64,000 nucleotides of DNA from the NCBI RefSeq assembly GCF_005843885.1, contig NZ_CP040443.1, forward strand, positions 4,278,001-4,342,000, given 5' to 3'. The notes beneath the pieces are model-generated. The model did not search any database, was not told the DNA's origin, and saw nothing but the letters and a program-made list of their open reading frames with translations. The DNA is from Escherichia sp. E4742. Lineage in GTDB: Bacteria; Pseudomonadota; Gammaproteobacteria; Enterobacterales; Enterobacteriaceae. This document shows, one piece after another, positions 8,257 through 17,306 of this stretch (position 1 is its first letter; every line of letters begins with the position of its first letter). The position numbers and the translations under genes were made by a program.

Positions 8257-9120
8257 TTAATTGTCTATTTCGCTCACCTTCTTATTCAGCAAACGAGAGG
8301 CGCGCCAGTAAACCAGCAACATCAGGCCCATTACGATAGTCAGCGTAATGCTGGTGGCTGCACCAAACGGCCAGTCACGAATATTAAGGAACTGGACCTT
8401 GATGACGTTACCGATCAGCAGGTTTTTCGCTCCGCCCATCAGGTCGGACACATAGAACAGGCCCATCGCTGGCAGCATCACCAGCAGACATCCGGCAATA
8501 ATTCCCGGCATCGTCAGTGGAATAATGATGCGGATAAAAGTCTGCAATTTGCTGGCACCGAGATCGCGCGCCGCTTCCAGTAAAGGTTTATCCAGTTTTT
8601 CGATACTGGAGTACAGCGGCATCACCATAAACGGCAGCAGAATGTAAACCAGACCGATAATCACCGCACTGGGCGTGAACATGATACGAATTGGTGTGTC
8701 GATAACGCCCAGCCAGAGCAAAAACTCGTTGAGATAGCCTTTGGTACTGAGGAAAATTTTCAGCCCATAGATGCGAATCAGTGAGTTGGTCCAGAAGGGA
8801 ACAATCAGCAGAAACAGCAGCAGCGGACGCACCTTGTGCGGCAGCTTCGCCAGAAACCAGGCAAACGGATAGCCCAGAACCAGGCAGGCGAGGGTGGCGA
8901 TCAGCGCCATATTCAGCGAGTGCAATAGCACTTCAAAATAGAGCGGATCGAGCAGACGTGCGTAGTTTTCCAGCGTAAAGACCATTTTGACGAAACTGGC
9001 GTCGTCGCGGGTCAAAAAGCTGGTGCCAATGATCATCAGGTTGGGCAGAAAGACAAACAACACAAGCCAACCGACAATAGTGACAATCACTACATTCTGG
9101 AACTTACTTGTGTTCTTCAT
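8257..9120 (-). CDS. potB: Spermidine/putrescine ABC transporter permease PotB, altered C-terminus
   Basis: Inner-membrane permease of the PotABCD spermidine-preferential uptake system, with about six transmembrane segments and the EAA loop (LLEAARDLGASKLQTFIRIIIP) that docks onto PotA. The frame from ATG 9120 gives 287 residues. A GTG at 9090 gives 277 and corresponds to the shorter annotation. It overlaps the potA 3' end. After NKKV the protein reads SEIDN and stops, where K-12 PotB as I recall reads ELE. The last codons therefore come from the adjoining prophage end. potC normally overlaps the potB stop; here it is separated by the prophage. Confidence 0.93.
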   Translation of the reverse strand: MKNTSKFQNVVIVTIVGWLVLFVFLPNLMIIGTSFLTRDDASFVKMVFTLENYARLLDPLYFEVLLHSLNMALIATLACLVLGYPFAWFLAKLPHKVRPLLLFLLIVPFWTNSLIRIYGLKIFLSTKGYLNEFLLWLGVIDTPIRIMFTPSAVIIGLVYILLPFMVMPLYSSIEKLDKPLLEAARDLGASKLQTFIRIIIPLTMPGIIAGCLLVMLPAMGLFYVSDLMGGAKNLLIGNVIKVQFLNIRDWPFGAATSITLTIVMGLMLLVYWRASRLLNKKVSEIDN

Positions 9121-10240
9121 CAGCCAGTACGACCTCCCAGCTTTCTACCCAATTAATGGCCATTTTTTGGTCGAGAGAGTGGTCAAAGTCAGGATCGTCT
9201 TCATTGAAGAATTCGCTGACCATCACCATCTTGCCATTTTCCAGTTCAACAACCGACTCCAGCGTCATGCCTTTGTAGTTACGCTCGCGAACGTAACCAA
9301 TCAGCCCTTCAGCATGGTTGTCGTCGTTAATCTCTTCAACACGTAAGTCTTCCGGGCGCAGCAGAACATGCAGTTTTTGCCCCGGTTCAACGGCGAAGTT
9401 AACGTAGATATTACACTCGCGACCTTCAACGTTGGCGCGTACGCGCTGCTCGTCGAGTCGCTCGATCACCGTGGCGTTGAACATATTGATTTCGCCAATG
9501 AATCCGGCAACAAATAAATTCTTCGGCTCTTCGTAAATTTCGCGCGGTGTACCATCCTGCTCAATACGACCCTCGCGCATCACCACAATCCTGTCTGACA
9601 TGGTGAGTGCTTCTTCCTGATCGTGAGTGACAAAGACGAAGGTAATACCAAGCTTACGCTGTAACGCTTTCAGCTCGTTCTGCATTTGCTTGCGCAGTTT
9701 GTAATCCAGCGCCGAGAGCGACTCATCAAGCAGCAGCAGGCGAGGCTTGTTAACCACCGCGCGGGCAATGGCAACGCGTTGCTGTTGACCGCCTGAAAGT
9801 TGATGCGGTTTGCGTTGAGCGAAGCTTTCCAGTTGCACCATCCGCAAAGCTTCCATAACGCGAGGCGTAATTTCAGCCGCAGGGGTTTTTTGCATACGCA
9901 AACCAAAGGCCACATTTTCGAATACGGTCATGTGGGGGAATAGCGCGTAGCTTTGGAAAACGGTGTTCACATAGCGGTTTTCCGCCGGAACGTGGGTGAT
10001 GTCCTCGTTATCCAGCATGATGCGTCCAGAATCAACAGTTTCCAGACCCGCAATCAGGCGAAGAACGGTTGTTTTACCGCAGCCAGAAGGGCCAAGCAGC
10101 GTGAGGAACTCGCCATTGTTGATAGTCAGATCCAGCTGGGGAATGACCTCTTTACCATCAAAGCATTTGCGAATTCCCGCCAATTGCACCAGCGGTGAAA
10201 GCGAACTCGGTTGTTTATTCAATTTTTTACTCTGTCCCAT
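9104..10240 (-). CDS. potA: Spermidine/putrescine ABC transporter ATPase PotA
   Basis: 378 residues, the family's usual length. Walker A GPSGCGKT is at 50-57, the ABC signature LSGGQ at about 148-152, Walker B RLLLLDE at 167-173 and the H-loop His at about 206. A C-terminal TOBE-like regulatory domain follows. It powers PotB/PotC import of polyamines delivered by PotD. It is the first gene of the pot operon, reading leftward into potB. The potD binding protein and potC are not in this window. Confidence 0.97.
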   Translation of the reverse strand: MGQSKKLNKQPSSLSPLVQLAGIRKCFDGKEVIPQLDLTINNGEFLTLLGPSGCGKTTVLRLIAGLETVDSGRIMLDNEDITHVPAENRYVNTVFQSYALFPHMTVFENVAFGLRMQKTPAAEITPRVMEALRMVQLESFAQRKPHQLSGGQQQRVAIARAVVNKPRLLLLDESLSALDYKLRKQMQNELKALQRKLGITFVFVTHDQEEALTMSDRIVVMREGRIEQDGTPREIYEEPKNLFVAGFIGEINMFNATVIERLDEQRVRANVEGRECNIYVNFAVEPGQKLHVLLRPEDLRVEEINDDNHAEGLIGYVRERNYKGMTLESVVELENGKMVMVSEFFNEDDPDFDHSLDQKMAINWVESWEVVLADEEHK

Positions 10241-10489
10241 GTAAACGCAACGGATGGCTTACCGAAGCGGGGTTTGTGGTTAACCACCTTGGTGACTCTT
10301 AAAGAGGGCCGTAATTCTACGGCAAACTACTTGGATCGCCAATCCTTGTTGTGAATTACTGGCTTAGCTTTATATTCATTAAGGTAATGTTGATAAATAT
10401 TCCCGATTGCAGGGGTAAAAGTGACCTGACGCAATATTTGTCTTTTCCTGCTTCTTAATAATGTTGTCACGAAAAGTGAGGGTGACTAC

Positions 10490-11716
10490 ATGGATAAACT
10501 ACTTGAGCGTTTTTTGAACTACGTGTCTCTTGATACCCAATCAAAAGCGGGGGTGAGACAAGTTCCCAGCACGGAAGGCCAGTGGAAATTATTGCATCTG
10601 CTGAAAGATCAGCTGGAAGAAATGGGTCTTATCAATGTGACCTTAAGTGAGAAAGGAACGTTGATGGCGACGCTACCGGCTAACGTTCCTGGCGATATTC
10701 CTGCGATTGGCTTTATTTCTCATGTGGATACCTCACCGGATTGCAGCGGTAAAAATGTGAACCCGCAGATTGTTGAAAACTATCGCGGCGGCGACATTGC
10801 GTTGGGCGTCGGCGACGAAGTCCTGTCACCGGTCATGTTCCCGGTACTGCATCAACTGCTGGGACAGACGCTGATCACCACTGACGGTAAAACATTGTTG
10901 GGTGCTGACGACAAAGCAGGTATTGCAGAAATCATGACCGCGCTGGCGGTATTGCAGCAGAAAAATATTCCGCATGGCGATATTCGTGTTGCCTTTACGC
11001 CAGATGAAGAAGTGGGTAAAGGGGCGAAACATTTTGATGTTGAAGCCTTTGATGCCCGCTGGGCTTACACCGTAGATGGTGGTGGCGTAGGTGAACTGGA
11101 GTTTGAAAACTTCAACGCTGCTTCAGTGAATATCAAAATCGTCGGCAACAATGTTCACCCAGGTACGGCAAAAGGTGTGATGGTGAATGCGCTGTCGCTG
11201 GCGGCACGCATTCATGCGGAAGTACCGGCAGATGAAAGCCCGGAAGCTACGGAAGGTTATGAAGGCTTCTATCACCTGACAAGCATGAAAGGCACTGTTG
11301 AGCGCGCCGATATGCACTACATCATCCGTGATTTCGACCGTAAACAGTTTGAAGCGCGTAAACGTAAAATGATGGAAATTGCCAAGAAAGTGGGCAAAGG
11401 GTTACACCCGGATTGCTACATTGAACTGGTGATTGAAGACAGTTACTACAACATGCGCGAGAAAGTCGTTGAGCATCCGCATATTCTTGATATTGCCCAG
11501 CAGGCGATGCGCGATTGCGATATTGAACCAGACCTGAAACCGATCCGTGGTGGTACTGACGGTGCGCAGTTGTCGTTTATGGGATTACCGTGCCCGAATC
11601 TGTTTACCGGCGGTTATAACTATCATGGCAAACATGAGTTTGTCACTCTGGAAGGAATGGAAAAAGCGGTGCAAGTGATTGTGCGTATTGCCGAGTTAAC
11701 GGCGAAACGGAAGTAA
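10490..11716 (+). CDS. pepT: Peptidase T (tripeptide aminopeptidase)
   Basis: 408-residue M20-family zinc aminopeptidase that removes N-terminal residues from tripeptides in the cytoplasm. Metal-site motifs are visible: SHVDTSPD (His78/Asp80 region), GADDKAGIA, and PDEEVGKG with the catalytic Glu. The near C-terminal GGTDGAQLSFMGLPCPNLFTGG completes the site. ATG 10490 follows a GTGAGGGTG ribosome site. It is divergent from potA across about 250 bp. A TTGAT half-site (10390) recalls the FNR control known for pepT, but I see no full FNR palindrome. Confidence 0.97.
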   Translation: MDKLLERFLNYVSLDTQSKAGVRQVPSTEGQWKLLHLLKDQLEEMGLINVTLSEKGTLMATLPANVPGDIPAIGFISHVDTSPDCSGKNVNPQIVENYRGGDIALGVGDEVLSPVMFPVLHQLLGQTLITTDGKTLLGADDKAGIAEIMTALAVLQQKNIPHGDIRVAFTPDEEVGKGAKHFDVEAFDARWAYTVDGGGVGELEFENFNAASVNIKIVGNNVHPGTAKGVMVNALSLAARIHAEVPADESPEATEGYEGFYHLTSMKGTVERADMHYIIRDFDRKQFEARKRKMMEIAKKVGKGLHPDCYIELVIEDSYYNMREKVVEHPHILDIAQQAMRDCDIEPDLKPIRGGTDGAQLSFMGLPCPNLFTGGYNYHGKHEFVTLEGMEKAVQVIVRIAELTAKRK

Positions 11717-11723
11717 GCGAAAT

Positions 11724-11750
11724 CGGATGCGGCATATGATGCCGCATCCG
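11724..11750. repeat. REP-like palindrome after pepT
   Basis: CGGATGCGGCAT pairs with ATGCCGCATCCG around a short centre. It is a typical enterobacterial REP unit between the convergent pepT and roxA genes, possibly acting as a bidirectional terminator and mRNA stabiliser. Confidence 0.8.
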
Positions 11751-11764
11751 GCTTCAATTCAAAT

Positions 11765-12886
11765 TTACCCTTCGAAGAACCAATACCCGCTATTGACCAG
11801 CGCCGCGAGCATCGCGAGGAATGACGGATCTTCCAGTGCGTCGCCAAAATTCTCTGCGGTCAGTGCAATATTGCTGGCGAGTGCATCCAGCGCCGGACGG
11901 TGCGGGGAATCAATTTTCTCACCATTGGCATAAACATCGTCGCCAATGCGCAAGACGCGCAGACCACCCAGACGCACCAGTACATCACCTTGTTTCAGCG
12001 CGTCGTAGATTTCATCCGGTTGATACGGTGGCTCTGGCGGAGCGATATCCAGTTCATGACGTGACTGCGAAATAAACTCGCCAAACCACTGTTTAAAGTG
12101 TTCTGGCTGGTTGATCAACTCAAGCATCATCTCACGCAGTTTATCCATCTCCTGCGGCAGAACGTCTGCCGGATGATCGCGAGGCGGGACATCCGGATCG
12201 CTGTAGTAATTACCGCCCAGCTCACGTTGCAGCACGTAATCGGCAAATCCGCTGATCAGTTCCCGCGTATTCGGCGCACGAAAACCAACGGAATAGTTCA
12301 TCGCATTTTCCAGCGCGTAGCCTTCGTGCGGGAACCCTGGCGGAATATAAAGAATATCGCCTGGCTCCAGCTCTTCATCAATAATCGCTTCAAACGGATC
12401 AACCTGTAACAGATCCGGGTGAGGGCAGTGCTGCCTCATGTGCAGTTTTTCACCAACCCGCCAGCGACGGCGACCTGTACCCTGAATAATAAACACATCG
12501 TACTGATCGAGATGCGGACCGACGCCGCCGCCAGGCACGGAAAACGAGATCATCAGGTCGTCAATGCGCCAGTCCGGTAATTCACGGAACGGACGCATCA
12601 GCGCGGCGGCCGGTTCATGCCAGTGATCAACCGCCTGGACCAGCAATGACCAGTTGGTTTCGCCCAGATGGTCGTAGCTTTCGAATGGCCCGTGACTGAC
12701 CTGCCATTTGCCATCCTGATGACTGACCAGCCGACTGTCGACTTCACTTTCCATCGCCAGGCCCGCCAGCTCGTCGGGAGAAATAGGGTCAATAAAATTA
12801 TTAAAGCCGCGTTTTAACACCACGGGACGTTTCTGCCAGTGGCGTTCGAGAAAATCGGGCCAATTAAGGGTGAGTTGGTATTCCAT
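11765..12886 (-). CDS. roxA: Ribosomal protein uL16 arginine 3-hydroxylase (RoxA/YcfD)
   Basis: 373-residue JmjC-type 2-oxoglutarate and Fe(II) oxygenase that hydroxylates an arginine of ribosomal protein L16. The HxD...H iron triad is visible: His125 and Asp127 in GPHLDQYD, and His187 in PPGFPHEGY. The C-terminal winged-helix-like region follows. It lies between pepT and phoQ on the phoQ strand as in K-12. Confidence 0.96.
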   Translation of the reverse strand: MEYQLTLNWPDFLERHWQKRPVVLKRGFNNFIDPISPDELAGLAMESEVDSRLVSHQDGKWQVSHGPFESYDHLGETNWSLLVQAVDHWHEPAAALMRPFRELPDWRIDDLMISFSVPGGGVGPHLDQYDVFIIQGTGRRRWRVGEKLHMRQHCPHPDLLQVDPFEAIIDEELEPGDILYIPPGFPHEGYALENAMNYSVGFRAPNTRELISGFADYVLQRELGGNYYSDPDVPPRDHPADVLPQEMDKLREMMLELINQPEHFKQWFGEFISQSRHELDIAPPEPPYQPDEIYDALKQGDVLVRLGGLRVLRIGDDVYANGEKIDSPHRPALDALASNIALTAENFGDALEDPSFLAMLAALVNSGYWFFEG

Positions 12887-12961
12887 GTTAAGCGTCCATA
12901 GGCGGGTATCTGCAACCGATTATAACGGATGCATACTGTAATGCGTGAACAAAGGACATAT

Positions 12962-14422
12962 TTATTCATCTTTCGGCAAGGAATGCTGGCGACCAAAAAT
13001 CACCTCCATTCGCGCACCGCCGAGCATGCTCTCTCCGGCGATGATTCTTCCGTCGTACTGTTCAGTAATTTCACGAGCGACCGCCAGTCCCACGCCTTGC
13101 CCGGGACGTAAGGTATCAACACGCTGACCACGGTCGAAAATCACCTCACGCTTGCTTTGCGGGATCCCCGGTCCATCATCTTCGACCACGATGTAGAGAT
13201 GCTTGTCAGTTTGCCTTGCGGAGATTTCGACAAACTCGAGACAATACTTACAGGCGTTATCCAGTACATTGCCCATTACCTCAACAAAATCGTTCTGCTC
13301 ACCGACAAAGCTAATTTCTGGCGAGATATCGAGGGAAATATTGACGCCTTTACGCTGATAAACTTTATTCAGTGCCGATGTGAGATTGTCCAACAACGGG
13401 GCCACTGGATGTAGTTCGCGGCTAAGTAATGTCCCGCCACGCATACTGGCTCGGTGTAGGTAGTAACCAATTTGTTGCGAGATACGGCTAATTTGTTCCA
13501 GCATCACCGGTTCCGCCTCACTGACGTTCATCTTTTCACTTCGCAAAGAACGCAGCGTACTTTGTAGCACCGCCAGAGGCGTTTTCAGGCTGTGAGTCAG
13601 GTCAGTGAGCGTAGTGCGGTATTTGTCATAACGCTCACGCTCGCTTTTTAAAAGACGGTTCAGGTTACCTACCAGGCTGGTCAGTTCTCTCGTCGTTGTA
13701 GGGTTGAGCAATTCGCGGTGGTGTTCTTCCAGTTCGCGGACTTCTCGCGCCAGGGCTTCAATAGGGCGTAAGCTCCACCAGGCGGCGACCCACAGTAACG
13801 GGATCACTAACAACAGGTTGGCCAGGAGTACATAGAGAAACCAACTCCATACCGTATAGGAACTTTTAAGCTCTACGGGAATGGTATCGACCACCACAAT
13901 CGTGAGTTTTGGCATTTGCGCCGTCGCCGGATAGACATTAACGGCTACCGAGTGGGTCATTTCTGCATCGTCGTCGTCTTCCCGAACTTCCTGCAACTGC
14001 TGCTGAATAGAGAGATCGTTACTAAGTAGCAGGCTGGTATCGTTCACGTCAGCCTCTATTTCGTGAAAACCATTGGATTTCAGCCAGTCAGGTTGGATCA
14101 TTTTCATCAGCCAGGGAACGTCACGCTGCGCCCACAATAGTTTGCCGTTCTCGTCATAAATCAGAGACATCGTGGGGCTTTGCTTGTCGATATTTTCCGG
14201 CAGTTCGACATGTAGCTTATTGTTTTCCCATTTCGCCAGTGTATAGAATAAATTGCTCTCGCCGCGTAACAGACGAAACGTCGTTTTATCGAAACTAACG
14301 CTATAACCGATCAGGGCAACCATACCGTAGGAAAGTGAAAGCACTAGTACTACCGCGGCCGTCGCCAACAGAAAACGTACCCGCAGCGAGAGCGGGAAAA
14401 AAACACGCAGTAATTTTTTCAT
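12962..14422 (-). CDS. phoQ: Sensor histidine kinase PhoQ
   Basis: 486-residue inner-membrane sensor of low Mg2+, acidic pH and cationic peptides. Two membrane segments (about 17-43 and 193-215) flank a periplasmic PAS-like domain with the acidic patch EDDDDAE at 148-154 that binds divalent cations. A HAMP linker, the phosphoacceptor His277 (DLTHSLKTPL) and an ATP-binding domain with N-box (NVLDNACKY) and G-box (DDGPGIP) follow. The start overlaps the phoP stop by one base, so the genes are translationally coupled. Confidence 0.97.
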   Translation of the reverse strand: MKKLLRVFFPLSLRVRFLLATAAVVLVLSLSYGMVALIGYSVSFDKTTFRLLRGESNLFYTLAKWENNKLHVELPENIDKQSPTMSLIYDENGKLLWAQRDVPWLMKMIQPDWLKSNGFHEIEADVNDTSLLLSNDLSIQQQLQEVREDDDDAEMTHSVAVNVYPATAQMPKLTIVVVDTIPVELKSSYTVWSWFLYVLLANLLLVIPLLWVAAWWSLRPIEALAREVRELEEHHRELLNPTTTRELTSLVGNLNRLLKSERERYDKYRTTLTDLTHSLKTPLAVLQSTLRSLRSEKMNVSEAEPVMLEQISRISQQIGYYLHRASMRGGTLLSRELHPVAPLLDNLTSALNKVYQRKGVNISLDISPEISFVGEQNDFVEVMGNVLDNACKYCLEFVEISARQTDKHLYIVVEDDGPGIPQSKREVIFDRGQRVDTLRPGQGVGLAVAREITEQYDGRIIAGESMLGGARMEVIFGRQHSLPKDE

Positions 14423-15093
14423 CAGCGCAATTCGAAAAGATAACCCTGGCCGCGAACGGTGGTAATCACCTCGTGCGGGTATTGTGCCTGAATTTTTTTG
14501 CGCAGCCTGCCCATCAGAACATCAATGGTATGACTTTCCCGCAGTTCGGCATCCGGGTAGAGCTGTAACATCAACGAATCTTTACTGACCACTTTGCCGT
14601 TGTTACGGATCAAGGTTTCCATAATGGTGTATTCAAAAGCGGTCAGTTTGATTACTTCGTCACTGATGGATAATTCGCGACGGGAGAGATCAACCTGAAA
14701 CGGTGGCAGCGAAATAACCTGTGAAGCCAGGCCGCTATTACGCCGCATTAATGCCTGCATTCGTGCCATCACTTCTTCAATATGAAAGGGTTTAGTCACG
14801 TAATCGTCAGCACCGGCGCTTAATACTTCGACTTTGTCCTGCCAGCTTTCACGGGCGGTTAAAACCAGAATTGGCAGTGAAACATCATTACTACGCCAGC
14901 GACGGATCAGCGACAAACCATCTTCGTCAGGCAAACCGAGATCGACAATCGCAATATCCGGTAAATGTTCGTTGAGATAATAATCGGCTTCTTTGGCATC
15001 TTCTGCGTCATCGACCTGATGACCAGCGTCCTGAATCTGAACTTTAAGATGGTGACGTAACAACGCATTGTCTTCGACAACCAGTACGCGCAT
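14422..15093 (-). CDS. phoP: Response regulator PhoP
   Basis: 223-residue OmpR-family regulator. The receiver domain has acidic pocket Glu7/Asp8, phosphorylation site Asp51 (AIVDLGLPDEDG) and Lys in VTKPF. The C-terminal winged helix ends VRGQGYLFELR. It activates the Mg2+ starvation and antimicrobial-peptide resistance regulon. It is autoregulated, as shown by the PhoP box just upstream (15154-15170). First gene of the phoPQ operon. Confidence 0.98.
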   Translation of the reverse strand: MRVLVVEDNALLRHHLKVQIQDAGHQVDDAEDAKEADYYLNEHLPDIAIVDLGLPDEDGLSLIRRWRSNDVSLPILVLTARESWQDKVEVLSAGADDYVTKPFHIEEVMARMQALMRRNSGLASQVISLPPFQVDLSRRELSISDEVIKLTAFEYTIMETLIRNNGKVVSKDSLMLQLYPDAELRESHTIDVLMGRLRKKIQAQYPHEVITTVRGQGYLFELR

Positions 15094-15135
15094 TTTTATT
15101 TCTCCCTGTCTTAATTATAAAAATAGTGTAACGCG

Positions 15136-15170
15136 ATTATGTGGTTGTGGGGGTAAACATTAAATAAACC
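15136..15170 (-). promoter_or_regulatory. PhoP box and -10 element of the phoPQ promoter
   Basis: On the minus strand the direct repeat GGTTTA-TTTAA-TGTTTA (15170-15154) matches the PhoP box (T/G)GTTTA-N5-(T/G)GTTTA. A -10-like CATAAT follows 12 bp downstream (15141-15136), the spacing expected for PhoP-activated promoters. Confidence 0.88.
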
Positions 15171-15219
15171 AGTGGGGAAGGGAGGTGTAAATAGAAAAGC
15201 GGATTATGTTAATAAACAG

Positions 15220-15242
15220 GCCGGACGGCATCACCATCCGGC
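15220..15242. repeat. REP-like hairpin downstream of purB
   Basis: GCCGGA (15220-15225) and TCCGGC (15237-15242) flank an imperfectly paired centre. This is a REP-like element between the purB stop and the phoP promoter, likely acting in termination or mRNA protection of the purB operon. Confidence 0.6.
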
Positions 15243-15255
15243 ACTGATACGAGGC

Positions 15256-16626
15256 TTATTTCAGCTCATCAACCATAGTGATGGCACGACCAATATAGTT
15301 AGCCGGCGTCATCGCTTTCAGGCGTGCTTTTTCTTCTTCTGGCAGCGCCAGACCGTCGATAAATTGCTTCATGCCTTCGGCGTTAACGCGTTTACCGCGA
15401 GTCAGCTCTTTCAGCTTCTCGTATGGCTTCTCAATCCCGTAACGGCGCATTACCGTCTGGATCGGTTCTGCCAACACTTCCCAGTTATGATCCAGTTCAT
15501 CCAGCAGATGATCACGGTTCACTTCCAATTTGCTCACACCTTTCAGGGTGGACTGGTAAGCAATCAGCGCATAACCGATACCCACGCCGAGGTTACGCAG
15601 CACGGTGGAGTCGGTCAGGTCACGCTGCCAGCGGGAAACCGGGAGTTTACTAGCCAGGTGCTGCAACACCGCGTTGGAAAGCCCCAGATTACCTTCGGAG
15701 TTTTCGAAGTCGATTGGGTTAACCTTGTGCGGCATGGTGGAGGAACCAATCTCACCAGCAATGGTTTTCTGTTTGAAGTGGTTAAGGGCGATATAACCCC
15801 AGACGTCACGGTCAAAGTCGATCAGAATGGTGTTGAAGCGCGCAATGCAATCAAACAGCTCGGCGATGTAGTCGTGCGGTTCGATTTGGGTAGTGTACGG
15901 GTTCCACTGAATACCCAGCGAGGTGACGAACTCTTCGCTGAACTGATGCCAGTCAACTTCCGGGTAAGCGGCGATGTGGGCGTTATAGTTACCGACCGCG
16001 CCGTTGATTTTGCCGAGGATCTCCACCTGGTTAAGCTGGCGGTACTGGCGCTCCATACGGTAGGCGACGTTAGCCATCTCTTTACCGATGGTTGATGGCG
16101 TGGCTGGCTGACCGTGGGTACGAGACAGCAGCGGGATATCGCGATACTGAACGGCGAGATCTTTAATGCCATCAATCAGTTGACGCCAGTACGGCAGGAT
16201 CACTTCATCACGCGCGGTTTTCAGCATCAACGCGTGGGAGAGGTTATTGATATCTTCCGAAGTGCAGGCAAAGTGGATGAATTCAGAAACCGCGTGCAGT
16301 TCCGGGATATCCGCCACTTTTTCTTTCAGGAAATACTCAACCGCTTTAACGTCGTGGTTAGTGGTACGCTCGATGGTTTTGATGCGCGCCGCATCTTCTT
16401 CGCTGAAACTGGCGACAATTGCATCAAGGTAACCGATTGCGTCGGCAGCAAAAGCAGGAACTTCCTTGATCGCTGCGTGCGCGGCCAGTTTTTGCAGCCA
16501 ACGTACTTCAACTTGTACACGGAATTTCAGCAAACCATATTCGCTGAAAATCCCGCGCAGCGCGCTGACTTTATCGCCGTAGCGTCCATCGACAGGGGAA
16601 ACGGCGGTCAGTGAGGATAATTCCAT
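15256..16626 (-). CDS. purB: Adenylosuccinate lyase
   Basis: 456-residue fumarase/aspartase superfamily enzyme that cleaves SAICAR and adenylosuccinate in purine synthesis. The signature loop GSSTMPHKVNP, carrying the catalytic Ser region, is visible. Other motifs are TSEDINN and SRTHGQPATPS (catalytic His). Full length for the E. coli family. It follows hflD with a 3-bp gap on the same strand. A PurR operator lies inside the coding sequence near codon 62. Confidence 0.98.
   Translation of the reverse strand: MELSSLTAVSPVDGRYGDKVSALRGIFSEYGLLKFRVQVEVRWLQKLAAHAAIKEVPAFAADAIGYLDAIVASFSEEDAARIKTIERTTNHDVKAVEYFLKEKVADIPELHAVSEFIHFACTSEDINNLSHALMLKTARDEVILPYWRQLIDGIKDLAVQYRDIPLLSRTHGQPATPSTIGKEMANVAYRMERQYRQLNQVEILGKINGAVGNYNAHIAAYPEVDWHQFSEEFVTSLGIQWNPYTTQIEPHDYIAELFDCIARFNTILIDFDRDVWGYIALNHFKQKTIAGEIGSSTMPHKVNPIDFENSEGNLGLSNAVLQHLASKLPVSRWQRDLTDSTVLRNLGVGIGYALIAYQSTLKGVSKLEVNRDHLLDELDHNWEVLAEPIQTVMRRYGIEKPYEKLKELTRGKRVNAEGMKQFIDGLALPEEEKARLKAMTPANYIGRAITMVDELK
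16425..16442 (-). promoter_or_regulatory. Intragenic PurR operator in purB
   Basis: Read on the minus strand, ACGCAATCGGTTACCTTG matches the PurR box (ACGCAAACGTTTNCNT) well. It lies around codon 62 of purB, where PurR is known to repress by blocking elongating RNA polymerase. Confidence 0.85.
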
Positions 16627-16629
16627 AGA

Positions 16630-17271
16630 TCACAACTCCGGGGTTAAATGAGCAAGAATTTGTTTTGCCTGAGTGGTCAGGCGATTACGAGAAAACATCA
16701 GTTGCAGACGTCCGCCGCCGACCTGGTGCCAGAGCACGGCGGCGCGAATGCCTGCCAGCAGGGTTGCGCGAACTTTCGCCTGCACTTGTGGGCTTTGCAG
16801 TACGGCAGGGGAGCCGGTGACCTGAATACGCGGGCCAAGCGGGCTGATAACATCAACATAGATGGCGGCCATCGCGCTCATCAGCGTTTCGGACTGTAAA
16901 TCGAAGTGTTCGAGTTGGCGTTGCAGGCCGTTGATCCGGTTGCCCAGAGTGTCGAGCGCACCTTTCGCTGAGGAAAGTTTGCGCTCAAGCACCATCAGGC
17001 TTAGCGTGTAGCGGGTTAGCTCAGCGTTTAAGCCCTGACGACTGCTGGCATTGAGCACGCCGAGCAGGGTTTCCAGTCCGACGCGCAGGTTGGCTTCGCT
17101 ACCGCCAAAAACCGCCAGCGTCGAGCTGGGGTTCATATCAATAATACTGTTGAGTGAGACGTGTAGCGCATCGGCATCACAATGCCCCTGGTGAGCGAGT
17201 TGTTGCACCAGGCGTGCCGACTGACAAATACCGGCCAGGGCGAGGGTGATGTCATAGTAATTCTTTGCCAC
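16630..17271 (-). CDS. hflD: High frequency lysogenization protein HflD
   Basis: 213-residue peripheral membrane protein of the HflD family. In E. coli it interacts with lambda CII and affects lysogenization. Rich in helices (LTRYTLSLMVLERKLSSAKG). Start GTG 17271 is chosen over the in-frame GTG 17277 because AAGGAAG lies about 8 nt upstream of 17271, and the protein then starts MAKNYYDITLAL. It lies between mnmA and purB in one operon. Confidence 0.95.
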   Translation of the reverse strand: MAKNYYDITLALAGICQSARLVQQLAHQGHCDADALHVSLNSIIDMNPSSTLAVFGGSEANLRVGLETLLGVLNASSRQGLNAELTRYTLSLMVLERKLSSAKGALDTLGNRINGLQRQLEHFDLQSETLMSAMAAIYVDVISPLGPRIQVTGSPAVLQSPQVQAKVRATLLAGIRAAVLWHQVGGGRLQLMFSRNRLTTQAKQILAHLTPEL

Positions 17272-17306
17272 GTTCACTGCTTCCTTGTTGTAATTAAAGA
17301 CAATAA

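Noticed and set aside
15172..16095. 307-codon plus-strand frame opposite purB
   Set aside because: Shadow of purB; amino-acid composition atypical and no domain.
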